A DNA stretch of 64,000 nt from Falciphora oryzae. Taxonomy: Eukaryota; Ascomycota; Sordariomycetes; Magnaporthales; Magnaporthaceae. Each line of letters opens with the position of its first letter. Within the stretch, counting starts at the first letter, position 1. The stretch spans positions 40,022-104,021 of the forward strand of contig JNVV01000039.1 of the NCBI GenBank assembly GCA_000733355.1. The letters run 5' to 3'. The notes beneath the pieces were generated by a model, which did not search any database, had not been told where the DNA came from, and saw nothing but the letters and a program-made list of their open reading frames with translations. Below are positions 20,666 through 30,556 of this stretch, one piece after another. The translations under genes and the position numbers were made by a program.

Positions 20666-21883
20666 CTATCTAAGCTCGGAGTCATCGCTATGTACGGACT
20701 CGCCGCCCTCAATGTCTGAAGAGTCGGTAGTCTCATCCTCGTCATCTTCGTCATCTTCGTCATCATCAATCCCGAGCCTCTCTCTCCTGTCCTTCTCAAT
20801 CTTCTTCATCTTCATCTTCCTCTCTTTCCTCTCGTCCCTGTCGGCCTCTTCTGCCAGTTTGTATCTTTCGGCCTCGTCCGCGGCCATCCTGTCCAGCAGC
20901 GCCGAGAACTCCTCGTCCTCGGCCCTGCTGAGCTCCCGCTCCGCCCGCGCGAGCTCCTTGAGCTCGGCCCTCTCGGCGTCGGTGAGCTGCTTGATCTTGT
21001 CGGCCAGCTGGGCCCGCATCTCGCGCCCGAGGCGCTCCTTCTCCTCGCGGTACCCCGGCAGCTCGGCCTCCGAGTCGGTCGACACGTCGTCATCGCCGTC
21101 GTCCTCGTCGTCGTCCTCGTCGTCGTCGTCGCCCTCGTACTCGTCGTCGTCGTCGTCTTCCGTTGCGGTCCAGTAGGCCGAGCTGACCTGCTCCTGCCAC
21201 TCAGCGTCTTCCGGTGTCGTGTACAGGTCCATGGCCCACCTGACCGGACCCTCCGTCTCGTCGGTGTCGGTCTCGGGGTTCCGGAACAAGACGTATGCCG
21301 GGTCGTGCTTCTTCGCTACAGGCTCTGCCCCGAGACCAATTGCTGTAGCGCCATCTGCGTCGCTGGTCTGGTACATGTTGTAGACGAGAGTGAGCGCGCG
21401 TTTACCCAGGCTGCCCACGTCCGCCGCCATGAGCTCGCCGATCGTGGACATGGCCCCGTCTGTGGCCTGGGCATCAGGAGTTTCCTCGTGTCAGCTTGGA
21501 GCGTATGCCTTGAAAATAACAGAAGGAGAACTGACATCTCTGATGTTCTGTGCCATGATCTCTGGAGTCGGACGGTTCAGGATGATGTTCCGCTGGCCTT
21601 CTGTAAGCGAGGTCGGGTCTGCAAACGCCTTTCCCAGGACATCACAGCGGCTGAACAGCAGGATGCGCTCGAGCTTCGAGAGCGACTTGTTGTCTTTGGA
21701 CGCCTTCTTGTATAGCACGTCCGAGATCTCGGGCTCCCCATTCAGGAGGTCGTCGGAATCGCGGGCTGCTTTCTGTTCGCCTATTTGAAGGGCTGCCATC
21801 TCCTTGGTGACTACATCGGGGTCTTGGCTGGAAGCAGCAGCAGCAGCCGCCGCCGCTTTGCTCTGGCTCCGAGTGACGACCAT
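20666..21883 (-). CDS. Acidic coiled-coil protein, unknown
   Basis: Two exons, 21883..21536 and 21466..20666, in phase 0 across a 69-bp intron (gtcagt to cccag), give 382 residues. The N-terminus reads MVVTRSQSKAA followed by an alanine run. A middle block has SLTEGQRNIILNRPTPEIMA and, across the splice, RDATDGAMSTIGELMAADVG. Then come a long aspartate/glutamate tract, a charged helical region (ERAELKELARAERELSRAED) with strong coiled-coil character, a lysine-rich patch and a second acidic tail. No domain was recognised. It lies between a membrane-protein pseudogene and a HET-type gene, so it may belong to the accessory island. Confidence 0.7.
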
Positions 21884-22253
21884 TGTGTCTTGTTTGGGCC
21901 TGAATATAGTTTGGACTCGGGGATTAGAGTGTGTTGGGTTGTATCATCCTGGGCATCGATTAGTCGGCTCGAGGAGAACGGCCCCTTTATATCAATTTGA
22001 AGCAGTTGGCGGTGAAAAAAAAAAAAGACGATGGGAGTTGAGGCTTTCTTGCCGTGGAGCACTGCTGCCTAAAGCCCCGCCATGTTTATTCAGCGACGAC
22101 AACGGAGTTGTGCTGTTGGTTACTTGGAGCACCACATGAAGCCTATCACGCACTTGTGGGTTCGACTATGGCAGCATCCTAGATTTTTGATTGACGGGAA
22201 CAAGGATGCGGGCGAGCCCGATGGGGCAGCTTGGCATGCGACGCTACTGCAGG
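21884..22253. other. Intergenic region
   Basis: 370 bp between two minus-strand genes; nothing recognised apart from a 12-13 bp A-run near 22015. Confidence 0.4.
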
Positions 22254-24731
22254 TTAACGAAGAACGACGGGGACGTTAACTTTCGTTGCTGTTTCCCACT
22301 TGCTTCTAAACACCCTTCCCAGGCCCATGCGCTCTGCGGTTTTGACACCATCTTCCTCCTTCCAGTGACCGATCCAGAGTACGCTGTAAAACTCGTACCA
22401 CTCGCCTTGCAGGTCCTCAGGTATGAACGTGGGATTGCGGTGTCTCTGCAATGCTTTCTGCTCAACGAAGATCTCTCTGTTCATAATTACCTGGCCTCTT
22501 GATACGGCAATCAGTTCAACCGACGCAAGTTCGGCGGATTCGGCATTGGCAAGGAAGGGCTGTGCTTCGTCTCCGGACCGGATCTCGAGCACGCCGGAAA
22601 CCTGCCCGAGTTCGTCACGGAGGGTGTGTCTTGCGACTCCATACGGTTTCGGCAGGTCGCCCGAGATCCCTTTCTTGATGTACTCGGCGTATGGGATATC
22701 AGGGCGCCCGCGGGACTCGTTCCGGCGAATGTGGAACTTCTTGCTCATTTCCACCGTGCCGAACAGAAAGCGCGGGCGAGTATGGGGTGTTGCGTCGCCG
22801 GGAACACTCGGCTGGGCCCCCGTCACCAGAGGCACGGGATACCAGAACCATTTGTTTGGCAGGGACTCGTGTGTGTACACGAACCCGCAGTCCCTGAAGC
22901 CCCTGGGAGCTGTCATTTTCGCGCCATTTTCGACAGCTTGGTGGCGTCGGGTCCAGCCTGGAGGTGGTTGGGACTGGTGGTCACGGAACTTTTCCTTGAG
23001 CTCCAAGAAGCGACGGTAGAAACGGACAGGCCGTCGCTCCGATGGCTCAATATTGGCGCGGTCCCCGGTCGCCCAGTCTGCCACAATGGAGATGAGCTCT
23101 GCGTCGTCGCGTTCCTTGGCCACGAGGTAATCGACACTCTGAAAGGCGTGACGGGAGAGCTGCCAGTAGTATTCTGGCGGGTTGCCGGTCCACCCAGCCC
23201 AACTCCAAGACGGAGGTGCGGCACTCCCGACCACCCTGGCAACACGGCTGTGGGATTGCCACAACAAATGTTGATCGAAGAATGCCTCAGGAAGGCCGTT
23301 GACAAATCCGCCTTCGAATCTTCGGCCAAAAGCTTCTGCAATGCCAGCAGTCACATCGAGTAGCCCTTGACCGCCTTGACCACTCTCTGATGTCACCGCC
23401 AGATGGGATATTTCCATCACGGCCTGGAGGTAATGGCCTGCGGCTGGCCATGTGTTCTTGAAGGCATACTTCCAGTGCCTGTTGATATGGATCCTTTCGA
23501 CATCTTCGGGGAGTTGCCCTTCGCCCCAATCTAGGTCATCCTGATCAGCCACGTCGTGCTCTTCTCGCCTTGACATGCGGCAGCCGTGTTTCTTCTTATC
23601 GCAAACATGTGCGCGATCCTCCCACATATGATTGATGTCGCCTAGATCCATCTCTCCTGCCCAGCGAGGCCACGAGTTGCAGCTCCATCTGACAGTGCCG
23701 CCCTCGAACAAAAGCAGTCTCCGAGCAAGCATCGCCTCGACCCCACGTGTCCATGCTCGTGACTTGAATTTGTCGATGTTGGAGGAGTTGTCGGGCTTGG
23801 AGGGGTAGTGCATCCGCGGCAACGAATTCAAGTCCGTCTCGCTCGGAACAGTAATGGTCGTTGTCGCAGGTTGCCCTGGAGAAGAGCCAAGACCGTGCTC
23901 GATGGTATAGACCTTCTGTTGGAACGAGCGGGGCTCAGGGCCGGGAAGCTCCCGCACACCTCTCAGACCGTACTCGGCGTCCCGTCCATCTACAGAAGCA
24001 ATAGTGAAAACGGCACCCGAAACTATGTAGGCTGACTTGCGCAGCTCCATCGCCAAATCCTGATCCGGTACACAGAGAAGGTCGATCCAGAGGTACCGGA
24101 TGCCGAGGAGGCGTGTCAAGTGGATGGCGTGCCGCCATGTCTTTGGGAGACGGGGCTGGCCGGCCGCGTCTGAAAGGAGAGCACCGGGCTGGCAAACCGC
24201 AGACAGGTTGTCCTCGGTAGTGCGGAAGTACTCGGTCTTTGGGCCCCGGACGTAGCTGAGGGTGACGTATTCAGCGTTCTCTTTCAGGCCGTCTCCCTTA
24301 ACGAGACAGCCATCCCCGACGTCGATGAGCCACGCCGGCCTTGGCACATCGAAGCCGGGTTCGAAGACGGCGAACTCGCAGAGACCCTGGTGGTTTCGCC
24401 TGCAGTTGTCCACTAACCCACGGATCACCCCGAGGTCGATCCACTGCTCATCCTCCACAACCTTTCCCAGGCCCCAGTGGCCATCGTGCGCGACGACGTT
24501 CAGCGGCCTCTTGGCGCACTCGAACAGTGGCAGGTTTTTTGCTTTTCGCAAGGTAAAGTAGTCATCCAAAGAGGGCTCCAGGTCGACAGCATCGAATAGG
24601 GGAAGATGCCGCTTGCAGTTCCACGTCGTCGGGTCGCGCTTTCGGTCCAGGGTGATGTCTTTGGCGAACTCTTGCTTGAGCGGGGTGGCCACGGCGCGGG
24701 CGAAGGCCTTGCACACCACGCAGTTGGCCAT
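22254..24731 (-). CDS. HET-domain-type protein, divergent
   Basis: A single exon of 825 residues from the ATG at 24731. The frame is open further up to 24863, but MANCVVCKAFARAV with its CxxC is the more typical start. HET features are present but altered: the usual LSYCWG reads VTLSYVRGPKTEYF, then LPKTWRHAIHLTRLLGIRYL and WIDLLCVPDQD, a good WIDxLCI match, and later RAWTRGVEAMLARRLLLFEG in place of the RGWxxQE block. The cysteine and tryptophan of the first motif are replaced by VR. The middle holds PPSWSWAGWTGNPPEYYW, the common SWSWA motif. The C-terminal third is variable. The frame is intact and long, so it is probably a functional but diverged member of the family. Confidence 0.78.
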   Translation of the reverse strand: MANCVVCKAFARAVATPLKQEFAKDITLDRKRDPTTWNCKRHLPLFDAVDLEPSLDDYFTLRKAKNLPLFECAKRPLNVVAHDGHWGLGKVVEDEQWIDLGVIRGLVDNCRRNHQGLCEFAVFEPGFDVPRPAWLIDVGDGCLVKGDGLKENAEYVTLSYVRGPKTEYFRTTEDNLSAVCQPGALLSDAAGQPRLPKTWRHAIHLTRLLGIRYLWIDLLCVPDQDLAMELRKSAYIVSGAVFTIASVDGRDAEYGLRGVRELPGPEPRSFQQKVYTIEHGLGSSPGQPATTTITVPSETDLNSLPRMHYPSKPDNSSNIDKFKSRAWTRGVEAMLARRLLLFEGGTVRWSCNSWPRWAGEMDLGDINHMWEDRAHVCDKKKHGCRMSRREEHDVADQDDLDWGEGQLPEDVERIHINRHWKYAFKNTWPAAGHYLQAVMEISHLAVTSESGQGGQGLLDVTAGIAEAFGRRFEGGFVNGLPEAFFDQHLLWQSHSRVARVVGSAAPPSWSWAGWTGNPPEYYWQLSRHAFQSVDYLVAKERDDAELISIVADWATGDRANIEPSERRPVRFYRRFLELKEKFRDHQSQPPPGWTRRHQAVENGAKMTAPRGFRDCGFVYTHESLPNKWFWYPVPLVTGAQPSVPGDATPHTRPRFLFGTVEMSKKFHIRRNESRGRPDIPYAEYIKKGISGDLPKPYGVARHTLRDELGQVSGVLEIRSGDEAQPFLANAESAELASVELIAVSRGQVIMNREIFVEQKALQRHRNPTFIPEDLQGEWYEFYSVLWIGHWKEEDGVKTAERMGLGRVFRSKWETATKVNVPVVLR

Positions 24732-26341
24732 GACAGATACCGACCAGAGGCGCGTGGATTGTGCGGTTCCAGGGAGTAGTAGTCCTTGTGTTCTACCTGG
24801 GCAGAGACCAGCCGCGTTGCAAAGAAGACGGGGGACTGACTGCCTTTGATATGTTGCGTCCACCGTATGCTGTTCACGTGGAGGACACGGCTCTCCTGGT
24901 CTTGGGTGGAGGCAGACCCAGAGCCAAGGCTGGCCATTGCTCTCTGTTCACCGCCATCTCTTGGGATGAAGCGATACGGCCCAGATTTCTCATTTGTTAC
25001 ATGTTTGTGGACACAATTGTCAGGACTGCAGGCCTCTGAGGATGCTAGATATTATTTTGTGTATCTAACTCCAGCAACCTCCTAAGCATTGGTTGGTTCG
25101 GAGTTTGCATAAGCCAAGCGACAATTGTATACGCAGAAGCTCACAAAAACCGGCAGTTCCCATTGGCTTTTCATCTCCATCATCCCCCAGCACAGGAAGT
25201 CAGAGTTGGCGTTGATAATTACCAACAGCCAAATGGGCGGAGGCTCCGGGGACTGCGGTGGAGGCAGTCCCAAAGCCAAGACTCATGTGGCCAGCAGGTG
25301 AGGCTCCAATATAGACGGGCACGTTCCCCAAATAAAAACCTGCAGTCCGTGTAAACTGCGCAACGTGTTAGTCAAAACACCCAAAAGCGTAATGCATGGA
25401 ATACCACATGGATGGCCGCATTTGTATGGGCGCATCATATGCACAACGCATATCCATTTTGTTTCAGGGCAGAATCTCGTGAGGACTCGGGCGAGGAAAA
25501 TAAAGAAACAAAATTCAGACAGCAGCGGCCACACGGTGTGTGCTATGATGACTTGCGCATCCCACAGACATATCAAATAAAAATGGACTGGCCCGGACCC
25601 AGGGGTGATCCTTGTCATACGACCGGGGATAAGCTGGCGTTGGCGCCCACGAGGGGGTTCCCCACGGCTGGAACCCGCGGCGCCCATGAATGAGGGGGTG
25701 TGGCCAGCCTTCCAGCCCACCAGGGTCTACCCGTAAAAGATCTCCAATCAAGCGCGGGAACCTGGATGCTTGTTTCGCTGTCGCCCAGACGGACGCAGCA
25801 GCCCGCATGATCATGCCAAATTATTTATATGTGCGATCTAGCAAGCAGATGCTTGCGAGCTTGCGAAGGCCAAGGGCCTTTCCCACCGCCGTTACCTGAC
25901 CTCGACGCAAAGTATAATTATCCGTCCGTGAGTCTGCGGGTGTGCGTAGTAATACCCTGCGCCCCATGTGCTGTGCCTTGGAAACCACGCTGCTCCCTCT
26001 GCGCACAGCCAACACCCGAACCAGGACCTGACCGACACCAAAGTGGGAACGCGATGCGGCTGAGCTGTGAGTTGAAGAGCAACCCGCATTTGGCGTCTTT
26101 CCGGGTCTGGACTCTCCTTTAAAGCTCGTCCCTCCGCGGAGCACCGGCGCAGGCAGTAGCAGCGCCCTCCCCCTCGCGCTTCTCAAAAAATGCCCCTACA
26201 CGCCGTCGCAGCAAAGCAGAACTATTAGACTCAGTGATCAAGAGGGGCTTGAGAAAGAAAGAAACACGGTTGCGCAATTTTGCTCCGGCGACAGCGTAGA
26301 GCGGGCCGCTTGGGAGGCTGCCCAAAGGACCAACAATCGAA
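24732..26341. other. Intergenic region
   Basis: 1.6 kb with no supported gene; all frames are short and lack conserved motifs. Two similar 30-bp segments, near 24903 and 25258, both read GGTGGAGGCAG followed by CC-A-AGCCAAG and look like a diverged direct repeat. Confidence 0.45.
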
Positions 26342-27821
26342 ATGGCGACCCCTGCAGCCGACACCGCATCTCCGCCAGCGGTCGACAGCGCAGGCGACGT
26401 GAAGACGCCCGGGACAATCAGCCTCTCGGGCCTGGAGCAGCCCGACGGTTTCTTGGGAGACAGGAAATCAGCGCCCTCGACGCCCAGCACAGCGGTCGAG
26501 GAGGGCCTGCCGAGTCCACGGCGCGGCCTGTTCTCGCCCGGCAAAAACAGCCCCCTGAGCTTCTCCCCCACAAGGCACATGTGCAGCACGCCAACCAGGC
26601 ACATCGCCAGCAGCTGGAGGATACGCGGGGGCAAGAAGCTCGAGTGCGACCCGCTGCTCTCCAACAGCGAGTACTTTGACGATGCGAGGTCCGACACGGT
26701 CTACGTCGACGAGGAGGTGACCATCTCGGAGCTCAGGCGCCGGCGGGGGAGGCGCTGGCTTGTCTGCAGCATTGTCTGCGGCATCACATTACTGTAAGTC
26801 CCCCCTGCATTGTCTGGGGCCGATTATGCAGCCAGCTAACCCTGTCTGCTCCAGGGGTGTGCTTCTGATCCTCAACATCCTGCTCTTCGCCTCGAGCCGC
26901 GCGTGGGATCACGACGACCCGGACAGCATCTTCTCCAACTGGGGCAAGCCGGGCACGGGCACCGAAGGCCTCGCCTGGTACCCGACCGACTTCCTGCGCG
27001 ACGTGCAGCCGATCCCGTGCCACTCACACAACGACTACTGGCGCAAGGTCCCGCTCTTCTCGGCGCTGCACGCGGGCTGCATCGGCGTCGAGGCCGACGT
27101 GTGGCTGCTCGGCTCGGCCGGCAACGACACGCTGCTCGTCGGCCACGAGACGGCGGCGCTGCAGCCCAACCGCACCTTCCGGTCGCTCTACGTCGACCCG
27201 CTCGTGCGCATCCTCGAGCGCCAGAACCCGTCGCACCGGTTCTACAACGAGTCCCGCCGCGGCGTCTTCGACGTCGACCCGGCCCAGACCCTGGCGCTGC
27301 TCGTCGACGTCAAGACGGACGGTGCCGGCACGTGGCGCGAGGTCGTGCGCGAGCTGGAGCCGCTGCGCAGCCGGGGGTGGCTGAGCCGCTTCGACAACGG
27401 CAAGGTGACGTACGGTCCCGTCACCGTGGTCGGCACGGGCAACACGCCCTTCGACGTGCTGGTGGCCAACTCGACGTACCGCGACTACTTCTTCGACGCG
27501 CCGCTCGACCAGCTCGAGGACGACAACAAGGCGTCAAAGTACGACTCGACAAACTCGTACTACGCCAGCGTCCCGTTCGGCAGGTCCATCGGCTCCGCCT
27601 GGCTCGGCCTGCAGCCCGGCCAGGAGCGCAAGCTGCGCGAGCAGGTGGCGGCGGCGCACAAGAGGGGGCTCAAGGCGCGCTACTGGGACCTCCCCGCCTG
27701 GCCCATCCACGTGCGCAACAGCGTCTGGACCAGCCTGGCCAAGGCGGGCGTCGACCTGCTCAACGTCGACGACCTCAGGTCGGCGTCCAAGAAGGACTGG
27801 ACCAAGGTGTGGCCGTTTTGA
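26342..27821 (+). CDS. AIM6: AIM6-like PLC-type phosphodiesterase, single-pass membrane protein
   Basis: Two exons, 26342..26793 and 26855..27821, joined across a 61-bp intron with donor gtaagt, branch gctaac and acceptor ccag, give 472 residues. Residues 1-138 are a proline/serine-rich cytosolic region. Residues about 140-165 form a membrane anchor (LVCSIVCGITLLGVLLILNI) that spans the splice site. The lumenal part resembles the glycerophosphodiester phosphodiesterase/PLC barrel as found in AIM6: IPCHSHNDYWRKVPLF with its His-Asn-Asp cluster, CIGVEADVWL, LLVGHE, LLVDVKTDG, and a final RYWDLPAWPIHVRNSVW. Yeast AIM6 is named for altered inheritance of mitochondria; its substrate is not known. 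Several N-glycosylation sequons (NRT, NES, NST) fit a lumenal position. Confidence 0.85.
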
Positions 27822-28655
27822 GGGGGACCGCCGAGCCCCATGTTGGGGCGTAAATAGCGGGGACACGCTACGCACTTCCAAACCCCGCCGATATCGTCGC
27901 TTCTTAGATGGATGAAACCCTGCCAGACGGCGTGTATACTAGGGATTTCAGACCCCGGAAAAGGGCGGTTAGCTGTTATGCTCGAAGGCCGCAGTAGCGC
28001 AGCAAGGCTAAATTCAGTTGTGCTGTGCTGCGCACGCGGCTTTTTACCGTAGCGTAGTTTGGCTCAGACGCCTCGTGTGTGCTGGAGCCAACGTCGCCAC
28101 CTCGCGCGCTGACACATGGCGCGGGAAATCCAATTCTGCCAGCCTAGTCCCGGGGCTTTTGAGGGGCTTTCTGGGTCATGATTCTAACCACAGCATGGAA
28201 ACCGGGTCCGTTGCCGAGACTCCGGCATAACTCCGGACGGGCCCGTGGAAAAGACGGGATCACGGGATGCTGTGCGGGGTCGTTCTGTGTGGTCAATGGA
28301 GGCCATTATCAATCCATTCGCCTCTGCTCGGTGCTGGAGCAATGTTCGGATGACTTGCTAGCGGGCAGATGCACGATTATAAAACTGTGACGGAGTTCTG
28401 CATCGAAATCATTGCTTTTCTGTATCTACACTCCCACTACTCTTTGCATATTGCCATTGCATCTAAAATCGAGATACTATACTCCATCCAGAGTAGCCAG
28501 GCAGCCCTAGACAGATCGCCCTAATCCCCAAAGCATTAGTTCCCCTCACTTCATTACTATCCTCCTCCATACTCTCTCTGTACTTCCTAGCCCAACAGTC
28601 CCAGACAGATACAGATCCACGCACCCATAGCCACCCAGATACACACTTCCTCACA
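27822..28655. other. Intergenic region upstream of cyanase gene
   Basis: 834 bp, no coding region recognised. It contains the cyanase promoter; the last 150 bp are C-rich and free of ATG until the start codon. Confidence 0.5.
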
Positions 28656-29408
28656 ATGTCTGCACCAAGACTTGCCACCCTTGACGTAAGTACGCGTGCC
28701 CAGCCTCTCACACGCGCCTCCAGAACTCCCAGCCGCTCACAAGCACAATGAAACACCAGGACTCGCTGGCCGACCGCCTGCCCAAGTACTCGCAGGACCT
28801 CTTCACCGCCAAGACGGCCCAGAACCTCAGCTTCGAGGCCATCGCGCAGCACCTGGGCCGCAGCGAGGTCGCGGTCGCGGGGCTCTTCTACGGCCAGGTT
28901 CAGGCGTCGGACGAGGACGTCGAGAAGCTGTCGGCGCTGCTGGGCGTGCCCCGCGAGCACCTCTCCAAGATGACGTCGTGCCCGGACCGGGGCCGGTCGG
29001 GCCCCATGCCGCCGGTGGAGCCGCTCATCTACCGCCTGTACGAGGTGGTGCAGAACTACGGGTACGCGTACAAGGCGGTCCTGAACGAGAAGTTTGGCGA
29101 CGGCATCATGAGCGCCATTTGCTTCAACACAAAGGTCGAGAAGGAGGTGGACGAGGCGGGCGCCCCGTGGGTTGTCATCACCCTGAGGGGCAAGTGGTGA
29201 GTTTTGCTCCTACTTTCTTTTTTCCCTCCTGTTCTTACTCGGCCTATCCATCGTGTTTCTCTGTGGCCTTTGTGGCCCGGGTTCTCGAGCCTGCCTCGGG
29301 CCCGATGCGACGAAGCCGTCGAGGCCGAAATCAAAGCACTACGCATGGTCTGCATCTAGCTAACACCAAGGATACCGCTCTACTAGGCTTCCTTTCACTC
29401 GCTTCTGA
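28656..29408 (+). CDS. cyn1: Cyanase (cyanate hydratase)
   Basis: Converts cyanate and bicarbonate to ammonia and CO2. Three exons, 28656..28685, 28760..29196 and 29387..29408, give 162 residues, the usual length. Exon 1 encodes [10 protein letters not shown]; exon 3 is only 22 bp and supplies the conserved end LPFTRF, without which the protein would stop early at KW. The N-terminal helix-turn-helix-like domain reads [20 protein letters not shown]. The catalytic C-terminal domain shows the expected Arg and Glu in [14 protein letters not shown] and the Ser in [12 protein letters not shown]. Donors are gtaagt and gtgagt; the 190-bp second intron has a gctaac branch point and tactag acceptor. 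Confidence 0.95.
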
Positions 29409-30487
29409 TCCAGATGATATCGGCGAGTGGAGATGAGCAACGGGAAGAAAGCTCCAGGGCCGGGGTCGCCGGCAGCAGTGTGTCTGCAGTTATTGTTATC
29501 TGTGTATACTGGACTAATTCAATACTTCTCATTCGTTTTTGTTTGCTCTGCTGCCGGTATCCCAAATGGGTATCATCCCCAAGTGCATCACCGTATCAAA
29601 TCACATGCGCGAGGGCTGCTGCAAGTGCTATGTCGCCTCATCCCAAATCGGATTGGGCCCTGGATGCATCCCAGGATCGCCAATGAGACACCACGCTGCA
29701 TCCGAGAATAGATCTAATCGATCCAAAGACGCCCGTATTTGTCGTGGTTGTTGTGGGGCGCGGTCGTGGGTGGCGTCGGGGGACAATACTAAGCCGCAAC
29801 AACAATACTAAAGGGAGGGAACCATTACCCCTGAATGCAGATGCCCATCACCAATTGCCCTCACCCCAACCCCGACAGCGCCGCAAACTCCCCGATTCCA
29901 AGACATTTCATGGAACCCCCGCGGGGAATCTTCCAGTGCATTTCCAAGATGTCTCGGATTGAGCAGCCTCTCCCGTGACGCTACTTTCGAAAGACTAGAA
30001 GGCGCATCGATTCTACGCTTTCCTGTCTTCGTCTGGGCTTCGACGACGGTGCTCAAAGGAGCTCTTGTGGTTCCTGGACTACAATATTAACCACAATATT
30101 AAGATGGGTATCCCCGAGGCGAGACACTATGTTTGTTCTCAGAGCCACGTGGAGAACTATCGCCAGCCATGAAAGAAATAGACAGCACCGAACATTGCCG
30201 AAGGTCACAGACTAGCGGCTTTTCCCATGTCCCATGCCTCCATCTACCACAGCTGAGGCCCCTTGTCAAAGCAAAAGGCAGTGAGAACTCCATCAGATCC
30301 GTCCCCTGCAGGTGCAAGACGCCTGTCTCCCTCCTCTTATCTTGGTGTATAAAATCCCACCTCCTCCCCCTGTCAACTCTCGAGAAATCTCTCTCCTCAC
30401 CCACAAGCTTCCAAAGACTTCCCACACAAGCTACCATCAAGCCTTCACGAGACTTCCCAAGTCCCAAACCCACAAACCACCTCCAAC
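29409..30487. other. Intergenic region with promoter of the CaaX peptide gene
   Basis: No coding region recognised in the first 900 bp. The last 140 bp look like a strong promoter plus leader: a TATA box at 30348 followed by a long C/T- and CA-rich, ATG-free stretch up to the start codon at 30488. Confidence 0.5.
30348..30354 (+). promoter_or_regulatory. TATA box of the CaaX peptide gene
   Basis: TATAAAA, 140 bp upstream of the 22-codon reading frame. The segment between is pyrimidine-rich and contains no ATG, as expected of a highly expressed leader. Confidence 0.55.
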
Positions 30488-30556
30488 ATGCCTTCCAACA
30501 ACGTCAAGAACACCACCCCCACTGAGGGTCCCGTCGAGGGCTGCACGGTCATGTAA
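30488..30556 (+). CDS. CaaX-terminated peptide; candidate lipopeptide (a-factor-type) mating pheromone precursor
   Basis: A 22-codon frame starting MPSNNVKNTT and ending VEGCTVM followed by TAA. The last four residues, CTVM, form a CaaX box; a terminal Met favours farnesylation. Ascomycete a-factor-type pheromone precursors are 20-odd residues long, often begin MPS, are rich in Thr/Ser/Asn/Pro, and end C-aliphatic-aliphatic-Met. After prenylation, removal of the last three residues, carboxymethylation and N-terminal trimming they are exported. This frame fits in length, start, composition and C-terminus. It lacks the aromatic residue often found just before the cysteine. A TATA box and an ATG-free leader precede it. 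A chance frame cannot be ruled out without expression or conservation data. Confidence 0.6.
   Translation: MPSNNVKNTTPTEGPVEGCTVM

Noticed and set aside
25283..26186. Minus-strand frames upstream of AIM6
   Set aside because: No motif, no plausible splice structure, mutually overlapping.
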